Of a DNA stretch of 64,000 nucleotides, positions 12,727-23,100 are shown in pieces. The DNA lies in NCBI GenBank assembly GCA_943737045.1, contig CALSFV010000281.1, positions 199,001-263,000 of the forward strand, given 5' to 3'. Made by a program: the position numbers and the translations under genes. The notes under the pieces were generated by a model. That model made no database searches, was not told where the DNA came from, and was given only the letters and a program-made list of their open reading frames with translations. Numbering within the stretch: position 1 is the stretch's first letter; each line of letters begins with the position of its first letter. The stretch is from Parapristionchus giblindavisi (Eukaryota; Nematoda; Chromadorea; Rhabditida; Diplogasteridae).

Positions 12727-13640
12727 TCTCTCTCAATTAATCTTTATCAATCAATAAATCAATAAATAATATACAAATTGCCTATATAAATACTCGTACG
12801 GACGGGGTCGGATCACAGGAACGAACTTAATTGATAAGAGTCAATCGATATACTTAGTACTTAATACACTAACAAGGGAACCATAATGCATTCCCGTGGC
12901 GATATGACTAGTGACATATACCATTCGAATCAGTATCCGATTCTGATAAGACACCGTTAATAAGCAATGTCAAAAGTTTAAGAGCTTCGAGAAAATCGAT
13001 AATGAAAATCGCACAAATCTGAGCCAATTAAGATCAACCCGGCTTTGAGCTCCTATCTCACCGACCCTTGTGGTGTAGTGGATAAGGCGCTCGCATTTCA
13101 TTTTGTAAGTACCTGGTTCGATGCCTGGTATGCGGTACTTTTTTGCTGATTTTTTTCGAAGACTGAATAAAAGCAATAAACTTTTTATGCCGTTAGCATT
13201 TCTGCCATGATACATATCGAATCAGAAGCTGAAACTCCTTAAAAGTAAGGCTTAAGGTATAAGTCGATAAGTAAGTACTTAAGGTCACTGTCGAGTGTAT
13301 CGTGCACTCATTTTCATGTTTCAACCAATTCATAAACTCCCAAGGAGGCAATCGAAGACAATAATAATATAATGCAACAACGCAAAAAAAGTATAATTAT
13401 TAATGTGAGATGAGTCGTACAAGATATTATTATGATTTTGAGCAGTGCATTTTTGTATGCAATCGATCAATCAATAATATTACTATCACACCTCTTTTCT
13501 ACTAGATTGTTCAGCCACCTCCACTCCTTCGACTCCATTTGCCCAGATATAATCGATACATCCATCGAAGCCACAATTCTGAGAATATTTTAACTTGATC
13601 TTTGATCTTTATTCTTCGCTGGATTGTCAATCTCTCATTT
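12727..13640 (-). pseudogene. Inverted partial duplicate of the PDE12 3' end
   Basis: The sequence is the reverse complement, with substitutions and indels, of about 25650-26770: the exon 17 area, its downstream intron, and the region past the PDE12 stop. The copy of exon 17 lies at 13492-13578 (minus), is exactly 87 bp like the original, keeps AG and GT splice sites, and reads with few changes (EVAEQSSRKE against EVAEQPSRKE). The last exon is not preserved as an open unit. A tRNA-like insertion (13071-13146) sits where the main locus instead carries a MITE. Sequence comparison shows the duplication; its mechanism is inferred. Confidence 0.85.
13071..13146 (+). repeat. tRNA-like (tRNA-derived) sequence
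   Basis: Contains an A-box-like TGGTGTAGTGGATAAGGCGC and a B-box-like GGTTCGATGCC at roughly the right spacing, but acceptor, anticodon and T stems do not close properly. It is best seen as a decayed tRNA or the head of a tRNA-derived SINE, not a working tRNA gene. Confidence 0.5.
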
Positions 13641-14700
13641 TTGGTATAATTAGTTGTACGTGGACCCAAGCCAGGTCGATTACCATTCCATCGCAATGCC
13701 CGATATTCTAATAGTCATGAAACATGAATATGGCTTGTTGTCAAAGTTCAAATTCCCCAACATCTCACTGACATACACTCCCTATTAGAGATGACACAAC
13801 TTAGGTAGCAAAAAAATAACAATTAACTATTATTTAACTGTGGAGCAAATGCTAAAGCTATTGCTAAGTTTATTCCAATTGACAACAACACGATTTGAAT
13901 ATTAAGCTAGGGATATTTACAGAGAAGTTGCATAGAAGATCGCTCTTCATACAATAATTTTTTTGTGATTTTGTTGATTTCCCTTCATACAATAATTTTT
14001 TTGTGATTTTGTTGATTTATTGAATCAAGAAAAGATGTCATCAGGGATACGGTAGTATTATATTATGCCTCAACTAGTATTCCCTTTTAAAGGTGGAGAC
14101 CCGCGAATGATCTTGCAAATTTCCTACATCTCGCTTATGCAAGGGTGTAGAGATATACAAGAAGATAGGGAGACCACTTATCGTTCCCTTAGCGTAGTGG
14201 TAAAACTTCTGACTAGAAAGCGCATGGTCGCGGGTTCGAATCCTATTGCCGAACTTTCTTATTTTCAAAAAGCGCGCCTTTCCCTGCACGGGGCCTGATG
14301 GTTCATTCATGTTTCTAGCGATCAATAAGCTGAATCATCATAAAATAAATAGTGTACGGTATGCAGAATAACTTTTGCTATGATTCTGTCTGCACAATTT
14401 TTTCACGAAAATATTCGCGGGAGTCCACCTTTAAATACTTATTTTATCGTTGAAGTACTCCCACTTGTTGTAATGTTGGCATACTGTAGTATTCGTCCGT
14501 TAAAAAAATTCTCTTTCTCCTTCCATTCTTTCTTCTAATTTGACTTGTTACCGTAACCGTCCGTTATTGATTTTCTATACACTCTTTCTGTTTCTGCATC
14601 AATAGAAATTGAAAATCATTGATAATGCATTCCATACAAATACATAAATAGCCTTTTAGAATATTTTTACAATTTTAGGGGAAAAAAGTTAGTTTGCGAT
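13638..14700 (+). repeat. Dispersed repeat module, copy 1
   Basis: The same sequence occurs inverted at 30090-31008, where about 150 bp (13697-13848) are missing. Contents include a 34-bp tandem pair (13948-14015), a tRNA-like segment near 14184-14257 with B-box GGTTCGAATCC, and a polypyrimidine stretch near 14510. In this locus it runs straight into the larger repeat at 14632. Confidence 0.85.
14184..14257 (+). repeat. tRNA-like segment inside the repeat
   Basis: A-box-like TAGCGTAGTGGTAAAAC and B-box GGTTCGAATCC are present, and four to five of seven acceptor pairs (GTTC/GAAC) can form. The D and anticodon stems are poor. The sequence is duplicated with the repeat at 30539-30614 (minus), which fits a tRNA-derived SINE or tRNA relic. 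Confidence 0.5.
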
Positions 14701-17021
14701 TCATGATCATTCTTTGGGACACCTAACATACACTCCGCGTTAGCATAGGGAGAGCCTAGCTGCATCAAGAAAAAATGGCAAAAGGTGATGGGTTCTATTC
14801 GGCGATGTCTTCTTTTGCTAATCCTTCCCGGGGAATCGTACTACCCTGCCGACCAACCGATCGGATTGACAGTTCTATCTACTATCCACTAGACCATGGG
14901 TCCCTATTAGATAACACGTGAAACGAACTAGACATACTCATCCGCTCCCATACTTATAAAGCGATGCATGACTCCGCCCATTTTTGCGAACCTTATTTAT
15001 ATAGCGATGCTGACCCCGCCCATTTAACTTCGCGGGCTTAGACACATATTTCAAACATTAACAACCCCAAATTCTTTATTTTTTTCGGAAAACGAGTTCC
15101 AGACAGTGCTGGAATACGATGAGAGAAATCGGACGTCGGAGCTTGGCGACGTCCCACTTCTGAAGAACACATCGAGGAGACCATCAACGACGAGGACGAC
15201 GAGCTTCCGAAGACGAAAGTGACGACTCGCCCTGCAAAACAACAAATTACGACGTTCAACGATTTGAGCTTTGTGAAGGATCACTTTGTATAAAACTTTT
15301 GATTCGGTCAACGAAACAGATCGGTGAACAGTGAAGAGGACGTTGGCAAAGGCAAAGGCAAAGACAATAACGTAACGAAGATGAAGTATATTCTAACAGA
15401 GGTTCTGTTCAAGTCATGAAAAAAAGATTGGCAAAATCTCCACAAATTTTTCGACTTTTCGCGACTTGAACATAACATTTCAGGAAAGAGAATCCAAGGA
15501 AGGCTCGTACCTTCATAGAAGCTTCAGGTCCAAGAGTCCACCATCTGATGTCATCGAGGCAGTGACGACAGGTTTCTAGACCAACTTTCTCTTCGGTCAT
15601 GACGATGCGAAACGACGATTCGGCCTGTAGAATGAGAAATTGAAAGGTTTGATCTTCCCGACAAACGTCATGTTTCAGAGAAGAGAACCAAGTCAAGCAC
15701 CATACCTTGCACGGATCTGCACAAGAACGACGTCATTTTGGTAGATTACGTCATCTACGCGGTGGCGATAGGTGTCGCGTCGACCTCTGAAATAGATTTG
15801 AAATTATTTAAATTATTATGCATAAACAAATTAAGACCACTCTCCACACTGGCCACACTCTCTCGTTTGCCACTGTCGTGGCCAGAGTGTATTAAATACA
15901 ACTAAGGATAGGAAGGACACATTGCGCACATCGTCTGAGACCGTATCCATAGCGTAAGGCGTAAAAGTTGGCATAAAGTGTACGTCAACGCTCGTGACGT
16001 CACGTTTATCGACAAATTGTTTTTTAGCGCTGCATGGATACGACCTCCGAATTATTATTTTAATGCGGAGCAGAAGAATATAAATAAAGTTGAGAGATGG
16101 TTAGAAGAGACAGAAATAAAAAATAAACAGAGAGATGTAATAAATCAAGATATAGCACAAAAGGATGGTAGGCTCACTTCCCTTCCTTCCATCTCTCTCA
16201 TAAACAATATCGATTGATGATCTACTCTCTTCCTTAGTGATCGATTGGTATGATAATGGATGTAAGAGAGATAGAGTGGAAGAGATGGAAAGGACAAATG
16301 ACTGATTATAAAGGAAGGACAGAAGATACATACATAGATGAGCTCTGAACAGGAGAAATTGAAAGGATGATCGAAAACTGAAAATGAAGGAAACAAAGTG
16401 AGGACACGTAGTATGTATATGATCTTGGATAATATGCAAATGGGAATACAATAGAAGGTCTAGACAAAACAACGATAACATATGCAAATAAACAAAGACA
16501 AATCCAAATTTGATTGGTGACGAGGCATATCTAGATATATCCATTCGATAATTACGAGAGATGAAGGGAAATGATGGAGGGAGATAGGAGCGCAAGGAAA
16601 GAAAGAGATGGTTTTTAAAGAGGAAGAAGGAGAGGGCAAAATAACTACGAAAGTAACATCAAAAAGCATAGTGAAACGTGATGATAACTGAAAATGGCGG
16701 GAAAATAGGACAGAGAAGGCAGGGAATAGTCAGCCAGAGAAAGAGACATAAGACAATTCATCGATCGAAGTATGAAAGACGACATGACTGATCTACCACT
16801 CCATCTCCATCTCTATCACGCATAGTCTTTCTTTTCAGCAGATGTCAGTCGCGGCTATATTTGATGATACATGCAAATAAGAGACAAGCAAAAAGAGAGG
16901 AAGGTGCTAATCAAACTAAGATGACAAACGTATACGCATAGAAAAATAATCTAAAGTTCAATTAAAGTTTATAAAAGATCGGGCCATCGGGCCGTGACCG
17001 CGGCCGCGACCGTCATTTAGG
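14632..17021 (+). repeat. Large dispersed repeat, copy 1 (about 2.4 kb)
   Basis: Nearly the same sequence lies at 31588-33836 in the same orientation; the copies differ by scattered substitutions and indels, including a block near 16457-16620 lost from copy 2. Both end close upstream of a gene (PDE12 here, OS-9-like there). Contents: a tRNA-like stretch on the minus strand near 14826-14900; an acidic 56-codon open frame at 15123-15293 (+) that is interrupted in copy 2; and an exon-like minus-strand piece at 15511-15624 (38 codons, containing ETCRHCLDDIRWW) with splice-like borders in both copies. I cannot assign it to a transposon class. Confidence 0.85.
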
Positions 17022-17124
17022 GACTCCAGGAAACATAAGAAATGCTACAGTGTATACACCACATGTAAGCATCGTGCAATGCGCGCTAGCGTTGCACAAT
17101 CGTTGGCTGGGTTACTGCGATGCT

Positions 17125-20100
17125 ATGTCGAGTGGACCTTCAATAGCACAACGAATACTAAAGTGGAAAGGTCTATTGTCATCTCTTCTATCCTTTCCCA
17201 AGGTATGTCTTGCTTGCTTTCAGACTAGTTTTCCTTTCACAAAACAATTTTCTTTTTTTTCCGTTGTGATTTTGTTCGATCTGATCAGCGCTGACTCAAA
17301 TGAGGTTGTTACGTGCCACCTGTTAAACTTGCTATCCATATAGGTGAGATCAATACATTCCGCGATACAATCAATATTTGCTTGTTGCTACTTCTTAACT
17401 TTGATTTACGTTTACAGAAACCATCCATCGACGTTTCTGTCTACGACGTTCCATATCTGAAGCCACGTATCGTCCGAATCATGCCACTCTTACCTGAAAA
17501 TGTATGTTCAGCGATAATTTCAATTTTAAAAATATTAAATGATTCAGACGATCTACGTTTGGCGTTCGGACTATGTTCCTTCGACTAACGATGAGAAGAA
17601 GAAAATGAGAGAAAAGCAGGAGGCCGGTGTGGTATTTCCCGGTTGGTATCACTCATTCAAGCTCTTTATCGAGACAATATCGATTTTTCCCGTCAGCTTG
17701 ATTTTTCTAGATGAGTTATCATTAATGCTTCGAGTAAATTTCGACGGACAATCACTGGTTATCACTTTCTCTCAACCAGAACACACTCCTTTCAATGATG
17801 CCATGAATATGGTAGGTATTACTGTAACTATTATTATCATATTATATATCATTAATATTATATATCATATACAGTACAGCCATAGGTGGGCGCGTGAAAA
17901 CGAATTATTTTTGCGAACAGCCAATCCTTTCCATCGGGGCCTTGCGCATAGCTTTGTCTCGCAAAAATTGGAAAATTTCCAGTCATATCTGCAAAAAAAT
18001 TGCGATGCGCACAGCCTTGCCTCCCCATTTCCCAGGTTTGCGCGCAGCCCCCAGCTTTTCCCCCAGCGTGCCCACCTATGAGTACAGCAGATTCCCCCAG
18101 TTAAAATGCGGTACGCGGGGTGACCCCGGGTGACTCCTCATATCCCATCGAATTATTACTCTGTGAATATTGAATATCAGGTGTCGAAGTTATGTTTGTT
18201 GTATTACTCTGTGTCTGAACTATTTTGTCACATAAAGTTTGGAATTTAAAAAAAATAAATAGCTTGATAAAATAAATAATACTGCAAATTACAGTATGAC
18301 TCGATTAGGGCTGCTATGCAGTGTGGCGAATCGTGATAAACTTTTTTCCCTTATTTTTGCGTGTTTTTAAACGTTTTTCTTTGTTCATTTCATTTATTCC
18401 GACTTTAATTTTGCATTGTGCGCATGCGCGCAGCAAACAATCAGAAAGATAAGCCTTTTCGTCAGGGCAACGTGTTTAAAAAAAACTCAACCAGAAGTGC
18501 GCAGTATGCCCTCTCCACTATCAAACGCAAACAGACATGCGCATAATACAAAATTAAAGTCGGACTAAATGAAATGAACAAAGAAAAACGTTTAAAAACA
18601 CGCAAAAATAAGGGGAAAAGTTAATCACGATTCGCCACACTGCATAGCAGCCCTAATCGAATCATACTGTAATTTGCAGTATTATTTATTTTATCAAGCT
18701 ATTTATTTTTTTAAATTCCAAACTTTATGTGATAAAATAGTTCAGACACAGAGTAATACAACAAAAATAATTTCGACACCTGATATTCAATATTCACAGA
18801 GTAATAATTCGATGGGATATGAGGAGTCACCCGGGGTCACCCCGCGTACCGCATTTTAACTGGGGGAATCTGCTGTACTGTATATCATTACTATTCATTT
18901 TATCAACACATGGTTCATCGTTATTCGATGAATACGTATGAATAGTACTGTATCTATTCACTTTTTTGCCATGTTAATCATTCTGTATCCATGAAATACC
19001 GCAAACCGTTTATCAAACGTGATGTCGCTAGCGTAGGCGGAGGCGTTTATCAAAAACCCTCCTAATGCGCTAGTGACGTCATGTTTGTCGACAAACGTTT
19101 TGTCAAGCTACGGTACTAGATGACAAAGCTCATTTCATATTTTTTTCCTTATAAACGTATGAACTTCTAATATCGAACGTAAATTCTCGAAAATGTTTTC
19201 AATTGAATTCTCAATTCAAGTTATTATTCAGAGCATTTTAGTTCTCGAAACGTATCATTGATATGGTAGCCAGTCGAAATGCACGTGAAGCGCGCAAGAA
19301 GAACTTCTCAAAGAGCAATCCAAGTGAGACATCATGTTGCAATATTCCATTCTCGATAAATAAATCTTCTACAGCATACTCAATTGATTGGTGTATTATC
19401 AAAAAATATTCAATCTTTACAGCTGCCGAGTTTGTTCATAATGTCTTCGCCAAAAACTACCGTATCTACTGTAAGGCCATTCCTCCCGAGGTATGTTATG
19501 GAGTAATTATGTAGAGTTAAAAGGCCTCCGCAACACCAATCCACCAGAATTGGTAGTGACTAGATCATTAGGTACGAAGAAGAGATTAGGCCCTCCGGAC
19601 TGAATTGACCTAAAGTCATCATAGGAATAGAGATTGTGTAACGATATAAATCAATATTTCCAGCGCACACTGCAAGACGTACTGTGCACTGAACGACGTT
19701 TACTCGTAGAGAACGAAGAGATCAAAGGCTCACAAGACTACCGTATCCGCTGGGTACAGTATCCGCCCGATGCCGTCCATATTCCCTTCATACCCCGTCC
19801 GGGATTCCCCATATCCTGCTACATTGAGATCAAGAAAGGTGATTATTGATTATTTTGTCTTCTGTTTGGTACGGTATTCAATCAATAAAATGCGGTATTC
19901 AATCGATAAAAGACGTTATTCAATCAATAAAATACGGTATTAGATCAACAAAATACGATATTCAATCTATAATATCTATCCTCTCAGGAGCCAAAGAATG
20001 TCTGTATCCCTCACTCGGAAGGGAGTACGATCACTCAATCGATAGTATGAGGATGTTCTGGTTCTCTACTGATAGTAAAATGGCACTGAAGCCAGATTCG

Positions 20101-23100
20101 GTCAAATGGATCGATACAGGTTCTTTTAAGTTACTGTAGTTACGGTAGATTTGGGTTACTGTACTGCATACTGTCGTTTTGGGTTACTGTACTGCGTACT
20201 GTAGTTTTGGGTTACTGTACTGCATACTGTCGTCTTGGCTTCCTGTTTTGGGTTACTGTAAAGCTCACTGTAAATCTGTGTATATCTGGCTGCATACGCG
20301 AGAAACATCTTTTTTTTTAAATTATTTTTACAAATTCATCACAGTTGCTGCTAAAAAACATTTCTTCGTGTGCCACATTGCAAGTCCCTTGTGTTGGTGC
20401 CATAGGACGAATAGCTAGGTTATCGGTTTACAAAATGCGGTCAGGCTTTTAGACTTTTGGCAAATTTGGCTCAAAATGCGGTCAGGTTTTTCGATTTTTG
20501 TGAAATTTTGGCTTAAAATGCGGTCAGGTTTTACGATTTTTTTGGAAATTTGGCTCAAAATGCGGTCAGGCTTGGTGCTTTGTAACATACTTTTCGACCT
20601 ATGGTTGGTGCCTGCACCTCTGTCCGGCGGATGCCTGCTCACGTATCTTGATCTTCTATTGTTCGTCCATTTCAGACTCCGGATGTCGTCCCCAAATCGA
20701 CAGTGCTCAATTCCTCCAAGAATCTCCCATCTTCACTCCTACTGATGCCATCAACGGGAAATATGTGAGTAGAGGATTACGATACATGCGTGTTGGACCC
20801 AAGTGGAAAACCCTGATTGTAACGAGGTTACGGTAGTAAACCATAATTGATCTGTGGTTACGGTAACTTCTTAATGTATCATATTGACAATTTTCCACTC
20901 GGATTGAACGCACCCCAAAATTGACGTGGGCATAAGGCAAATGTAACGACGCGTATCGGAATACTGCTATTTTAAATTCAAATCTACCACGTTTTAGATT
21001 TGTGTGGCGGCTACCGTACGTGCGACCGGGTCAGGAGCCGGCGAATCGTCGAATGGTTGTGTCCATTCAGCGGATGACGAGGCATGGACGGTGATCGGGA
21101 AGAGTGATCAGCCTGTGACTGTAGTAAGAGGAGAAGAGGCACTGCTGGCCAGTGGGAAGATGGAATGGGCGAGACGAGATGAGGAGGATAGGAAGACTAC
21201 CGGAGATGAAAGGTATACTGTAGATTCGGAGAATACGGTAGAGTGGTTACGGTAACTGAGATTTAGTGTGAGATCTATGCTGCTTCAATTGAGAAAGGAA
21301 AATGCTACAGTTCCGCGTACCGCGTATTAACCATTGTGTACGCCATAGGTGGAAAAGTACGTTACAAACTACGAATCCTGGCCGTATCTTGAGCCGAAAA
21401 TTCCCGAAAAATCGAAAACATGATTGAATTTTGAAAATTTGTAACGTAGCTATTCGACCTATGGTGTACGCATTGACCATACAGTACACCAGTCCATGAA
21501 CGTTGGCATACCGTTTGCCGAATGACGTGACGTCACAACCGTAGGCGGAGGCGTTCACTAAAAATCCTCCGCCTACGCTTGTTTTTGTCACGCTTGCCGG
21601 CAAACGGTTTGCCAACATACGGCCTCTGAACCTCGACCATATTAAACTCTTGATAAAAGTGTTATAAATGATGAAGAAATTAAATAAGGGTTTTGAACTA
21701 CGTATGTTAATTTATATAAATTTAAATTTGAGGCGACTCCGATTGGTTTCATACAATCTCTTGTCCGAAACCTACATCAATCTCTCACTCAAGGAATTAT
21801 TCTATCCATTTTGCGATAAGGTTTGTTTATTAAATAATTTATATATTTATTTATTTATTTCATTTGTATATTCCATCAAATATTGATTCATAAACATATT
21901 ACTGTATATTTTATATACATATAACATGTTTCTAGTGTACTCTGGTGCTTGATACATTTCTTTTTGGAATCATCATTAAAGAGCTTACTACTCATAATCC
22001 GCAAATATACTGTGATATCAATGATCGTTGTTTATGCTTATTGGGAAATGAAAAGTTTAGCCTTTCGTCGTGATATGAATAAATTGATTTACTGATTGAT
22101 AAATTATGCATTTCAGAACTTCCAACACACGAGATATCGATATCCGATGCTGCTCAAGGAGTTACAAGGTGGGACACTTTATTGATTGATCTTCTTGTGC
22201 ACGACTATCGCATCGAATCATGAACTCACAATGCGATGATTGACCCACTGTATAATTCCCATTTTAGGCCACTTGAAGCGAAAGGAAGCTAAAAATGCCG
22301 ATTTTAAGCAAAAATGACGAATTGTGTGAATCACCCCACCCTATTTCGAGAATTTACCCACTATATAAATATAAACGGCGAGGGTACTGAAAATATATGG
22401 CATCGAATAGCTTCTTAATATTTCCAAAAATCAATAATTGGCCTAATTCTTGCAGCCTACGACGCAGATGTGCTCTTCCTTCAAGAAGTCTGTCCTCGTA
22501 TGGGTACTCAGTATCTCCCCGCCCTCTTCGCCCACTCCGGTCACTCGTTCGAGTTTCGTCGCAAGTTCGTCGAGGTTCGCGAGGGAGCCGGTCTCGCGTG
22601 GAGAAATGACCGATTCAGGTATACTGTAGGGGTATCGATTGACAACTGTAACCATTAATACAGTAATGATTACAGTAAGCAGAATGGTTGGACGCGTTGG
22701 CTGACGGATGTCGTTGATGATGCGCGGAACGCGGACGTACGCGCGTTACTCGAGCGGACGGATGAGGAGGCGCGGACGTTCTTCCGTACACGGCCCACTC
22801 TTGTACATGTAAGTATCGATTGATTTTTTTGATTTTAAAAAAAATATTGATTGGTTCTTGAGTAGTTAGAGAATGAGAATTGGTCATTGCCTGTACCAGG
22901 CAGATCGACGTTTCACATGCGCCATTCGTTTCTGTGGTATTTGTGTTTACCAATGCGATCATTTCTAGAAAATCGGTTATGAAATCATACATTTTTGTTC
23001 AGCTCACATTTTCAAAACTATAATCTGACCCGTAATTGTGATAAACTAGCCCGATTATAAACTGACCCGTAAAATTGCTTATTTTTCGCTTATTTTGACT

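Noticed and set aside
14826..14900. Possible functional tRNA gene on the minus strand
   Set aside because: A-box-like TGGTCTAGTGGATAG is present, but anticodon and T stems do not pair and the second repeat copy differs within it.
16101..16595. 164-codon minus-strand ORF in repeat copy 1
   Set aside because: Low-complexity Ser/Phe/Leu composition on the complement of a purine-rich strand; broken in repeat copy 2.
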